A stretch of 6,566 nucleotides of DNA from Spirochaetota bacterium (GCA_022704725.1 JAKJFV010000084.1:1-6566), one strand, 5' to 3'; shown: positions 1 through 6,101, numbered from the stretch's first letter. Numbers and translations: made by a program. The notes: generated from the letters alone by a model not told the origin.

Positions 1-1
1 A

Positions 2-811
2 TTATTCTTCTCCTTCAAGTTTCTTTATTGAAGCATCGTTAGTTAATAGTTTCATTTGTGTAATAGCGGTAAGGTTCAGTTTAGGAAGGCGTTCGCTTGA
101 TGATAATCTTTCATTGATGAAGTGAGCATTCAGGGTTTCAAGATTAGCAAGACAGACAAGCTGTGAAACATTCGCGTAATCCCGTATATTTCCCTTAAGC
201 TCCGGGTTTTTGTCTCTCCACTGTTTTGCCGTCATACCAAAAAGAGCCATATTCAGGATATCCGCTTCAGTTGCATAAATCAGATGGATCTGTTCCTTTG
301 AAAGTTCAGGGGGGATCAGGTTTGTCTTGATGGCATCGGTATGAATACGGTAGTTTATTTTGGTAAGGTTTCGGCGGATATCCCAGCCCAGCTGTTTGTA
401 TTCTTCATCTTTAAGCCGCTGAAATTCCTTAATCAGGTATATTTTGAATTCCGGACTTATCCACATGCCGAATTCAAAAGCAATATCCTTATGGGCATAG
501 GTTCCTCCATAACGTCCGGCTTTGGCCATAAGTCCAATGGCTCCTGTTTTTTCCACCCATTCCTTGACACTGATTTTGTAGCTATTCAAACCGGCCTGAC
601 TTTTAATTAGGGCGAATTCGCCATAATTAAAATCGGGATTATGTACCTGCTCCCATATCCCGAGAAATTCCACCGTATTCCGGTTACGCAGCCAGTCGGA
701 TATGAAGAAATCTCCGTCTTTGGCTTTTAGCATATCGGTCAGCGATATAAAATCATCCTCATTTCGGGTAATGACGGTAATTTCTGTTCCTTTGACATCC
801 ATTTTTGCCAT
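2..811 (-). CDS. KilA-N domain protein, partner of the upstream DNA methyltransferase
   Basis: A complete 269-aa gene: ATG at 811, TAA at 2-4. The KilA-N DNA-binding fold covers about residues 18-135. Recognisable stretches are FISLTDML (21-28), the DWLRNRNTVEFLGIWE block (39-54), an SVKEWVEKTGAIGL segment (81-94), and the GRYGGTYAHKDIAFEFGMWISPEFK run (99-123), followed by IKEFQRLKDEE. The C-terminal half (about 140-260) looks helical and carries EADILNMALFG and GNIRDYA, a pattern seen in chromosomal KilA-N proteins of this size. KilA-N is best known from phage and large DNA virus proteins, where it binds DNA. Its biochemical role here is unknown. The start codon shares one base with the methyltransferase stop (TAATG), so translation is probably coupled; the G run in the G7A6 tract can act as ribosome binding site. 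I infer a role with the methyltransferase in DNA modification or defence. There is no signal peptide or membrane segment. Confidence 0.9.
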   Translation of the reverse strand: MAKMDVKGTEITVITRNEDDFISLTDMLKAKDGDFFISDWLRNRNTVEFLGIWEQVHNPDFNYGEFALIKSQAGLNSYKISVKEWVEKTGAIGLMAKAGRYGGTYAHKDIAFEFGMWISPEFKIYLIKEFQRLKDEEYKQLGWDIRRNLTKINYRIHTDAIKTNLIPPELSKEQIHLIYATEADILNMALFGMTAKQWRDKNPELKGNIRDYANVSQLVCLANLETLNAHFINERLSSSERLPKLNLTAITQMKLLTNDASIKKLEGEE

Positions 812-2937
812 TATTTTTTCCCCCCCACGGTCACTTCGGCAATACGCATGGTGTCGTTTCCGAAGATATCCACGACCTTCACGGCTATCTTATACCTGCC
901 GGGGGAACATTCATGGAAGGTGCTTGAAAGTTCAAGGGATCGGTCTTTCTTTGTTCTGAACGATTGCCATTCATTTTCAAAGATATAATCGCCGGTCCAG
1001 CGTTCTTCTATTTCTCCGGTTTCTTCATTTGGAACTCTAATGATCTCCCGTTTGCTTTCAAAGTTAAAGTCAACTGACCAGTAGTCGATCCAGTCTGTCC
1101 ACTTCTTGGTAAGCATGTCTCTTGTGACGATGCCGTTCTTGTCTTTACTGACCTTGACGATCTGGCCGTTATCAACAGTAATTTTATTACTGCCGTTTTT
1201 CAATCCCTCTGCTACACTGTCCATGGTTTCCTGAGTGTAATAAACTGAAAAGTCTGTTAGTTCTACGGCTATGGAATTCCCTTTTAGAAGCGGTTTAATC
1301 TCAATATAACTCACATCGTGAAAAACTACCTGGTTCTTTTCTATAGCCCGGCGGTCAAAGACTTCACGGGGAATGTATTTGGGGGCGATGTCGATACCCT
1401 TGCTTTTTGCTTCATCGAGAATATTAGGGAAAAGCCCCATTTCAAACTCAAAAGCAAGAATATCAACTCTGGTCACATTGTTCTTACGGCACTCGAGTAT
1501 GATCTCTTCTACAAAAAGTCGGGTCACTGGCATATTGATAGGGCCAACGGCAACAAGTCTTCCTGCTTTTTTACCATGAAAAGTAGGAAATCCATCAGTA
1601 GGCTGGGCTTTATAGGCATGAAGAATTAATTCTGTAAAGTTTTTCTCTCGTTCTTCTCTCTGCCGTAGTTTTTCCTTTTCACGTAGATTTTCATTTATCC
1701 CTACGTAATGTTGACGTTCATATTTCCCTAGATTTAAAAGCTCAAAAGCTCTAAAATCCTTTCCTTCCTCTTTAAGTTGCCGTTGTATATGAATCATACG
1801 TTTCCTGATAGTATGTATTGAGAATTTACCTAAATCAGTAGTTATCCATTTCCGGTTGAATACTTCAGCAACTGCAGCAACAATTCCTGAACCTCCAAAA
1901 AAATCAGCGACAATATCATTTTCACTACTTGCACCAAGCAACACACGTTGAACTAATTGCCATGGTTTTTCCGTTGGATAACCTGTCCTTTTTACTCCAT
2001 CTATAGGGAAACGTTGTGCTATTGCAAATTCCCACCAGCTTTCTGGGATTTTACCCTCTGGAAGATCGTAGTTTTCACCAATAAAACCAGAACCTTTAAG
2101 TCCTGCTTTGAAGTTTCCTTGTGTCTTTTCAGAATGTTCTGTTCTTATTTGCTTATCATTGAAAATCCATTTATCTTTTGATTTTGAAAACCAAAATATG
2201 GAATTGTGTTTTCTATTATATTGCTTCATGCCAGGAGAGCCCGGACCAGTAAATATCCAAATAAGTTCATTTCGAATATTATCCTTACCGAATACTTCAT
2301 CTAAAAGCATCCGAATATACCCACTGACTCGCCAGTCACAATGAACAAAAATACTACCATCTTCGGCTAGTAAATCTCTCATTAAAACAAGTCTTTCATA
2401 AATCATAGAGATAAAACTGTCCGCTCCTTTGCCCCAAGTGTCGCGGTAGGCGATCTCTTCAAGTATGCCCGGTTCCTTGTGCAGGGTTTCAGTTCCTGAG
2501 CCTGTCGAAGGATCGCCTATTTCAATGTCCATGGAAAAATCAGCGCCTACATCAAAGGGAGGATCGATATAGATCAGCTTGATACCCCCATTGCGTTCAA
2601 TCTCTTCCCGCAGTGGGCCGTTTTTCAGAGAAGAAAGAATCAGCTTGTTGTCGCCCCAGATCAATTTGTTTGTCCAGCCCGCTTTTTGGCGGCCTCTGGA
2701 ATCGAAAAGATCCATTTGAGGCATAGTATCTTCTTGTTTTTCTGCTCTAGGTTCGTCTACCTGTTCAATCACCTGAAATGGAAGAACTATATTGCAGACT
2801 TCATTAGTTTTCCCATTCCAGACAAGTTCCACTTCGCGTTTATCGTCAAAAAGAAGAAAACGGTATTTGTCAGGCAGGGGTTTGCCCGATTCAATGTATT
2901 TGATGATGTCACGTTTTTCGTTATCGGTTAGGGGCAT
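811..2937 (-). CDS. Site-specific DNA methyltransferase, beta class, type III Mod-like, with Ig-like C-terminus
   Basis: 708 aa, ATG at 2937 with AAGGAG eight bases upstream. The catalytic motif IV is LIYIDPPF (121-128). The AdoMet-binding motif I is DFFGGSG (345-351), and the motif X-like TGYPTEKPWQLVQRVL lies at 318-333. Motif IV before motif I defines the beta class (N6-adenine or N4-cytosine amino methylation), as in type III Mod subunits. The target recognition region should lie between them, about 225-315. After a charged, probably coiled segment (413-435) comes an alpha/beta region (about 455-565) that I do not recognise. A beta-rich tail ends in GRYKIAVKVVDIFGNDTM (680-697), which resembles an Ig/PKD-like sandwich. 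This is larger than a minimal methyltransferase. First gene of an operon with the KilA-N gene; a restriction subunit may follow beyond the left edge. Odd points: an AT-rich central module, and a repeat-derived PSTGSGTE stretch at 143-150. The modified base and target site cannot be told from sequence. Confidence 0.92.
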   Translation of the reverse strand: MPLTDNEKRDIIKYIESGKPLPDKYRFLLFDDKREVELVWNGKTNEVCNIVLPFQVIEQVDEPRAEKQEDTMPQMDLFDSRGRQKAGWTNKLIWGDNKLILSSLKNGPLREEIERNGGIKLIYIDPPFDVGADFSMDIEIGDPSTGSGTETLHKEPGILEEIAYRDTWGKGADSFISMIYERLVLMRDLLAEDGSIFVHCDWRVSGYIRMLLDEVFGKDNIRNELIWIFTGPGSPGMKQYNRKHNSIFWFSKSKDKWIFNDKQIRTEHSEKTQGNFKAGLKGSGFIGENYDLPEGKIPESWWEFAIAQRFPIDGVKRTGYPTEKPWQLVQRVLLGASSENDIVADFFGGSGIVAAVAEVFNRKWITTDLGKFSIHTIRKRMIHIQRQLKEEGKDFRAFELLNLGKYERQHYVGINENLREKEKLRQREEREKNFTELILHAYKAQPTDGFPTFHGKKAGRLVAVGPINMPVTRLFVEEIILECRKNNVTRVDILAFEFEMGLFPNILDEAKSKGIDIAPKYIPREVFDRRAIEKNQVVFHDVSYIEIKPLLKGNSIAVELTDFSVYYTQETMDSVAEGLKNGSNKITVDNGQIVKVSKDKNGIVTRDMLTKKWTDWIDYWSVDFNFESKREIIRVPNEETGEIEERWTGDYIFENEWQSFRTKKDRSLELSSTFHECSPGRYKIAVKVVDIFGNDTMRIAEVTVGGKK
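814..826 (-). other. G7A6 homopolymer pair at the methyltransferase/KilA-N junction
   Basis: On the minus strand seven G then six A precede the overlapping TAATG. The tract encodes the last Val-Gly-Gly-Lys-Lys of the methyltransferase. The G run also sits eight bases upstream of the KilA-N ATG, so it is the only candidate ribosome binding site for that gene. Homopolymers of this length are prone to slippage. Confidence 0.8.
2492..2512. repeat. Dispersed palindromic repeat (TTCGACAGGCTCAGGAAC type) inside the methyltransferase gene
   Basis: On the plus strand the sequence reads GTTCCTGAGCCTGTCGAAGG, a word known as a short dispersed intergenic repeat in many unrelated bacterial genomes (recalled, not searched). 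It has imperfect dyad symmetry (TCCT...AGGA). Here it lies within an open reading frame and is translated in frame as roughly Pro-Ser-Thr-Gly-Ser-Gly-Thr-Glu (residues 143-150), between the DPPF motif and the YRDTWG segment of the methyltransferase. Confidence 0.6.
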
Positions 2938-2945
2938 GTATAGTT

Positions 2946-2951
2946 CTCCTT
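2946..2951 (-). promoter_or_regulatory. Ribosome binding site of the methyltransferase
   Basis: AAGGAG on the minus strand, eight bases before the ATG at 2937. It is a strong Shine-Dalgarno match and fixes the start of the 708-aa frame. Confidence 0.8.
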
Positions 2952-2997
2952 GTTAACTTTTTAATCACTTTAGTAATCCATATTTTATTATCCTATC

Positions 2998-3025
2998 ATT
3001 ATACAACCATTTTCCCCGTCGTCAA
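2998..3025 (-). promoter_or_regulatory. Sigma70-type promoter of the methyltransferase/KilA-N operon
   Basis: On the minus strand a -35 TTGACG (3025-3020) is followed by 16 bases and a perfect -10 TATAAT (3003-2998). The start point would fall near 2991, giving a leader of about 54 bases ahead of the methyltransferase. No operator-like palindrome is evident around it, which suggests constitutive expression. Confidence 0.7.
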
Positions 3026-3135
3026 ACCCTTTTTCTTTACTGTTCTTATGCAGCTCATAGGATATTTTAATATGCTCATTGTTATTTCCGGCCTGTTTTA
3101 CGGCGGGCATTGTAAATAAGAAAGAAAAACCACGG

Positions 3136-3161
3136 GTCCTAAAGCTCTACGAGCTAAGGAC
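3136..3161. repeat. Small inverted repeat (GTCCT..AGCTC-TAC-GAGCT.AGGAC)
   Basis: Two stacked five-base arms: GTCCT (3136-3140) with AGGAC (3157-3161), and AGCTC (3143-3147) with GAGCT (3151-3155), around a three-base loop. A one- or two-base asymmetric bulge separates the stems. It would fold in RNA from either strand. No U tract follows, so it is not a standard terminator. Confidence 0.45.
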
Positions 3162-3300
3162 ACACAGACCTCTTCGCAAACACAGATTGAGGGTAGAACA
3201 AGGAAGAATGATTTATAATTTCTTAACCCCGTTTTCTGTGTTTTCTTGTCTGCGTAAATACGCCCCTTCGGGTCGTTAATGCAAGGAAGTTATAATACTG

Positions 3301-3334
3301 GATTTTTCTCGTTCATACTTCACTACGAAAAATC
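3301..3334. repeat. AT-rich inverted repeat downstream of the cyclase gene
   Basis: Arms GATTTTT...CGT (3301-3312) and ACG-AAAAATC (3325-3334) pair except for two extra bases (CT) in the left arm, with a loop of about 12 bases. It lies 47 bases beyond the cyclase stop codon, so it could end that transcript, but the stem is AT-rich and weak. Confidence 0.35.
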
Positions 3335-3337
3335 TGA

Positions 3338-3378
3338 TTATCTGCGTTCATCTGTGGTAATAATCCCTTTAATCTGTG
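3338..3378 (-). repeat. Word-type repeat abutting the cyclase stop codon
   Basis: On the minus strand, from two bases after the cyclase TAA, the sequence reads GCACAGATTAAAGGG, then TTACCACAGATGAACGCAGAT. The CAGATGAACGCAGAT word is a variant of the CCGCAGATGACGCAGAT copies that begin at the AraC stop codon and recur at 5883 and 6224. Confidence 0.6.
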
Positions 3379-3380
3379 CT

Positions 3381-4775
3381 TTACTTTTCACTCATTCTTT
3401 CGCTGCCGTCCCAGGGTTCCCCGCATTGCAAGCGCTCAATACTTCGGTCATAAAACCACGAACAGGCCTTATCTTCGGGATAGGCGTCTTTCAGCTTTCC
3501 AAAAGAGGCTTTTGCTGCATTAAAAGCTCCTGAATAATACAAATCAACAGACTTCTTAAAATCATCGGTATAACAGCCTTCCCTGCTTTGAAGATCATAT
3601 ACTTCAAGAGCCTCTGTTTTTCCCTTTACCCTTATACACCCAAGACTTCTTGATTGTCGTATAACGTCTTTTGCAGACTGCATTGTCGAATCTGATATAA
3701 GCAGTGATGAGCCGAAAACCTTGCACAGACCTTCGATTCTCGAAGCAGTATTAACCGTGTCCCCGATTACGGTGTATTCTTTGCGTTTGCTGGAACCAAT
3801 AGTTCCTGCGACAGCCTCTCCGGATGCTATACCTATGCCGCAGTCGATTGAAACATTCTCAAGAATTTTTAATGCAGAGCGTACTGCTTCTTTTTCGTGG
3901 TTTGGAGTAGAAAGAGGGGCTCCGAAAACAGCCATAAACCCGTCGCCGGTGAATTTATTAATAAAGCCCCCCTCTGCGCGTATAATATCATCACACAGAG
4001 AAAACACTTCGTTTAAAAGTGCTACCGTTGTAACAGGCCCGAGATTCTCAGACATGGTTGTAAAATTGCGGATATCAAAAAAAAGCACACTTACACAGAG
4101 AATTTTTCCTTCTTCTTTAGCTGATAATAAATAATCGCGAACCCGGGGATCAACACTGCGGCCGAATTCCTCGCTGATAAAATCTTTTTCCCGTTCTGTT
4201 AGAATATTCTGTAATACGGATGAAATAATTGAGCCTATATCAGTAAAAAAATGATAATCTCCTGATTCCAGTGCTTCATCCTTACAAACAAGTAAAAAAC
4301 CCCTAATTTGTTCATCTGTTAATAACGGAAAACTATACACATAGTTCAGCATAGCCTCGTCATCGAGAAGAGAAGACCAAATATCAGACTTTGACCGCAG
4401 TGTCTCTTTAGAAGTGGCGGCTAAACTTGGAAAAGATAATTCTTTAATTGTCTCATGATTCTGATTAAAACCAATAAGATGGACCTTGTGTATATCTTCT
4501 TTTATAACAATTCGAAGTTTAAATTCAGGAAAAAAAGATGATAATTCAGAAAGTATCTGCGGCAATAGCAGATTCCGATCGAATGATGAAGATAGAATAT
4601 TTCCAAGCCGTGCAAAAACCTGTATTTTAGCAGAATAACTTTTAGAAACAGCAGACAGCTGATTGTAAAGAAGCTGAGTCTCATGCTCTGCTTTTTTTTG
4701 CCTTCTATATGATAGAATAAAAACTGTTATAAGAAAAAAACAAGCAATAAGTAATGCAAAAAAACAATAGATCAT
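3381..4775 (-). CDS. Membrane-anchored GAF-like class III adenylate cyclase
   Basis: 464 aa, ATG at 4775 with AGGGG six bases upstream. One membrane helix spans residues 2-22 with Arg/Lys directly after it, so the rest is cytoplasmic. A short helical linker (about 25-55) leads to a GAF-like sensor region (about 55-195). The linker FGRSVDPRVRDYLL (204-217) precedes the cyclase domain (about 225-395). Metal-binding aspartates are D234 (LFFDIRNF) and D278 (FTGDGF). The purine-selecting pair is K274 and T335 (EYTVIG). N342 and R346 (VNTASR) are the transition-state residues. All catalytic positions are present. Lys/Thr is the class IIIb signature, known from bicarbonate-responsive enzymes such as Spirulina CyaC, so the product should be cAMP from ATP. 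A TPR-like tail (about 405-450) ends the protein. It is divergent from an AraC regulator, with overlapping promoters. The ligand of the GAF-like region is unknown. Confidence 0.92.
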   Translation of the reverse strand: MIYCFFALLIACFFLITVFILSYRRQKKAEHETQLLYNQLSAVSKSYSAKIQVFARLGNILSSSFDRNLLLPQILSELSSFFPEFKLRIVIKEDIHKVHLIGFNQNHETIKELSFPSLAATSKETLRSKSDIWSSLLDDEAMLNYVYSFPLLTDEQIRGFLLVCKDEALESGDYHFFTDIGSIISSVLQNILTEREKDFISEEFGRSVDPRVRDYLLSAKEEGKILCVSVLFFDIRNFTTMSENLGPVTTVALLNEVFSLCDDIIRAEGGFINKFTGDGFMAVFGAPLSTPNHEKEAVRSALKILENVSIDCGIGIASGEAVAGTIGSSKRKEYTVIGDTVNTASRIEGLCKVFGSSLLISDSTMQSAKDVIRQSRSLGCIRVKGKTEALEVYDLQSREGCYTDDFKKSVDLYYSGAFNAAKASFGKLKDAYPEDKACSWFYDRSIERLQCGEPWDGSERMSEK

Positions 4776-4790
4776 AGTGAACCCCTGTAC

Positions 4791-4806
4791 TGCTCATTTT
4801 CGAGCA
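4791..4806. repeat. Short inverted repeat in the cyclase leader (TGCTC-N6-GAGCA)
   Basis: TGCTC (4791-4795) and GAGCA (4802-4806) flank ATTTTC. It lies in the predicted 5' leader of the cyclase mRNA, five bases before the AGGGG ribosome binding site. It could be a small RNA hairpin or a half-site pair for a regulator. Five base pairs can occur by chance. Confidence 0.35.
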
Positions 4807-4814
4807 AAATTCTA

Positions 4815-4843
4815 TCGACAAATACATGCATCGGCTATATAGT
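4815..4843 (+). promoter_or_regulatory. Promoter of the AraC-family gene
   Basis: -35 TCGACA (4815-4820), 17-base spacer, -10 TATAGT (4838-4843); each hexamer matches sigma70 consensus at five of six positions. Transcription would start at about 4849-4851, on or next to the ATG at 4851. No Shine-Dalgarno sequence precedes that ATG, so the message should be leaderless. Confidence 0.6.
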
Positions 4844-4869
4844 ATACAGTATGAAAGAACTGCAGACAA
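4841..4869 (-). promoter_or_regulatory. Candidate promoter of the cyclase gene
   Basis: On the minus strand -35 TTGTCT (4869-4864), 17-base spacer, -10 TATACT (4846-4841). It overlaps the AraC promoter, the two -10 boxes sharing bases 4841-4843, so polymerase could not occupy both at once. The start point would be near 4834, leaving a leader of about 58 bases. Confidence 0.45.
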
Positions 4870-5762
4870 TCGGCCAGGAATTTTATAAGGGATTTATTGT
4901 AAAGATATACTATTCTGACGAGATTTTATTTAATGAAAGTAATGACAAAAATCTATTCCAGGTTTTATATATAGATGAAGGTTCAGTCCTCGTCGGCAAT
5001 GAAGGTAAAGAGAAAGCACTTTTTACACCCTTGCTCCTGTGTTTAAATTACACAGAGCCTCAGCAGAAAATACACCTTGCAAATGCAAAGGGATTTTCGA
5101 TTTTTTTTAAGCCCGATGCAATAAACCACGGACTCATTGGAAATGAGGTTGTAACGACAGAAAATAATTCAAATTATCTTGAAACAGAGAAGCTCCTTCT
5201 TTATCCGTTTCAAAAAAGCAATGCAGATAATCCTGTCGCCCTTTCTGTAAATGGTATGATTCGTGAACGGCTGTACCGGATGGCAGACAGTATTAAAACG
5301 CAGTTTTATGATCAGCCTGATAATTACTGGCCGTGCAGAGGCCGCTCCTTTTTACTTGAGTTACTAATGCTCTTACAATCCATGTATACTATAGAAACAG
5401 AGAATTCTGTGAGCCTTGCATCAGGTTCAGAAAATATTGTAAAGGCCTTAAAGGATATTCATCTTCGCTACTGTGAAAGTTCCTTTTCAGATAAAAATGT
5501 TTCAAGGCCAAAAGGATTCCGTTCCTTTCTTTTTGAGCACTCATTTAAAAAGACTACAGGGAAAAAACCTTCTGTGTACCTGCGTGATTTACGGTTATCG
5601 TTAGCTGATAACCTATTAAAAAACACTATGCTTCCCCTGGATCAAATAGCACAAAGATGCGGTTACGAAACTGAAGACAATTTTTCATCCGATTTCCAAA
5701 AGCAAAAAAAGACTACACCCCTGGCATGGAGAGCATTATTTCCGAATCCCTACGGGTATTAA
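4851..5762 (+). CDS. AraC-family transcriptional regulator
   Basis: 303 aa, ATG at 4851, TAA at 5760-5762. The C-terminal 100 residues are AraC-type. The first helix-turn-helix region (about 193-240) leads into FKKTTGKKPSVYLRDLRLSLADNLL (232-256). The second is LPLDQIAQRCGYETEDNFSSDFQKQKKTTPLAWR (261-294), the most conserved part of the family. The first helix-turn-helix is degenerate: the usual Leu-Ala and Gly-x-Ser positions are replaced by a SDKNVSRPKGF stretch (213-223). The N-terminal 130 or so residues are beta-rich and fit a cupin-like sensing domain, with no recognisable ligand residues. No membrane segment. It is divergent from the adenylate cyclase with a 75-bp shared spacer, so control of the cyclase and of itself is the simplest guess. 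There is no ribosome binding site ahead of the ATG and no better start, which agrees with the leaderless promoter prediction. Confidence 0.9.
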   Translation: MKELQTIGQEFYKGFIVKIYYSDEILFNESNDKNLFQVLYIDEGSVLVGNEGKEKALFTPLLLCLNYTEPQQKIHLANAKGFSIFFKPDAINHGLIGNEVVTTENNSNYLETEKLLLYPFQKSNADNPVALSVNGMIRERLYRMADSIKTQFYDQPDNYWPCRGRSFLLELLMLLQSMYTIETENSVSLASGSENIVKALKDIHLRYCESSFSDKNVSRPKGFRSFLFEHSFKKTTGKKPSVYLRDLRLSLADNLLKNTMLPLDQIAQRCGYETEDNFSSDFQKQKKTTPLAWRALFPNPYGY

Positions 5763-5789
5763 TCCGCAGATGACGCAGATGACGCAGAT
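5762..5789 (+). repeat. Word-type repeat beginning at the AraC stop codon
   Basis: The last A of the stop codon begins ATCCGCAGATGACGCAGAT, followed by a second GACGCAGAT, making a nine-base tandem unit at 5772-5780 and 5781-5789. The same word returns at 5883-5902 and inverted at 6224-6243. Confidence 0.8.
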
Positions 5790-5799
5790 GAGAAAAAAA

Positions 5800-5945
5800 C
5801 ACGGAGCACACGGGCACTGCGTGCGGCACGGATACTTGTCTTTGATCCCCTTAGTTTCCACAGAAAACACACCGATGAATTTATCCGCAGATGACGCAGA
5901 TTAAACAGATAGGAAAAAGCCGCGAAGCACACGGATAAAAAATTG
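5800..5945 (+). repeat. Left-facing half of the repeat field
   Basis: Carries CACGGAGCACACGG (5800-5813), a second exact ATCCGCAGATGACGCAGAT word (5883-5901), and CGAAGCACACGGATAAA. All face the same way as the copy at the AraC stop. The CACGGAGCACACGG word matches the inverted copy at 6150-6163 in 13 of 14 positions. No open frame here looks coding. Confidence 0.6.
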
Positions 5946-5956
5946 ACTTAAAGACC

Positions 5957-5992
5957 TTTAATAATAGTACGAACGTTCGTTCTATTATTAAA
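5957..5992. promoter_or_regulatory. 36-bp near-perfect palindrome, TetR-type operator in appearance
   Basis: The core ACGAACGTTCGT (5969-5980) is a perfect palindrome. It is flanked by one mismatched pair (T5968/T5981) and by eleven-base arms TTTAATAATAG (5957-5967) and CTATTATTAAA (5982-5992). So 17 of 18 pairs match. A -35-like TTGACT lies at 5943-5948, but no matching -10 is seen on either strand. GAACGTTC cores occur in operators of TetR-family repressors such as Bm3R1. No tetR gene or regulated gene lies beside it, so it is either an orphan operator or a remnant. Confidence 0.6.
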
Positions 5993-6010
5993 CACCAAGT
6001 ATTACACCCC

Positions 6011-6051
6011 TTTAGCGTTTATTCGCGTCCATTAGCGGTTAAAATTCTTTT
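6011..6051 (+). repeat. 41-bp direct repeat, copy 1
   Basis: Begins TTTAGCGTTTATTCGCG and ends TTAGCGGTTAAAATTCTTTT. It matches copy 2 (6249-6289) at 38 of 41 positions. Inside it the word TTAGCG recurs, giving a stuttered GCGTTTATT-GCGTCCATT-GCGG pattern. CTTTACGTGAGCTT follows at 6063-6076. Confidence 0.85.
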
Positions 6052-6101
6052 CTATATGTCTTCTTTACGTGAGCTTTCTTTACACAATCCGGCGCCTCAA
6101 T

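Larger units (their letters stand above)
3026..3380. other. Gene-free spacer with repeat words and imperfect hairpins
   Basis: About 350 bases between the operon promoter and the end of the cyclase gene, with no convincing gene. Bases 3026-3118 show nothing I can name. From about 3119 there are fragments in the same style as the repeats at the right end of the window: CACACAGACC, CAAACACAGATTGAG, TTTTCTGTGTTTTC, and ATCTGCGTTCATCTGTGGTAA (3340-3360) next to the cyclase stop codon. Open frames across this stretch have no ribosome binding site and run through the repeats, so I treat them as spurious. Confidence 0.7.

Noticed and set aside
809..826. Classical programmed -1 ribosomal frameshift at the A6 run
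   Set aside because: The phase of the codons (GGG GGG AAA AAA) does not make an X XXY YYZ heptamer, and no stimulatory hairpin is evident. DNA or RNA polymerase slippage on the G7 run is the better idea.
3079..3279. Small plus-strand gene of 66 codons between the methyltransferase and cyclase
   Set aside because: No ribosome binding site; the frame runs through imperfect hairpins and repeat fragments; low-complexity basic protein with no family features.
3301..3334. Intrinsic terminator for the cyclase gene
   Set aside because: Stem is almost all A/T with a bulge and no U tract after it; kept only as an inverted repeat.
3721..4134. 137-codon plus-strand frame opposite the cyclase domain
   Set aside because: It is antisense to the conserved catalytic region, has no ribosome binding site and resembles no protein family.
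5969..5980. LexA (Cheo-type) SOS box at ACGAACGTTCGT
   Set aside because: The Cheo box needs four bases between GAAC and GTTC; here the halves touch, and no SOS gene is adjacent.
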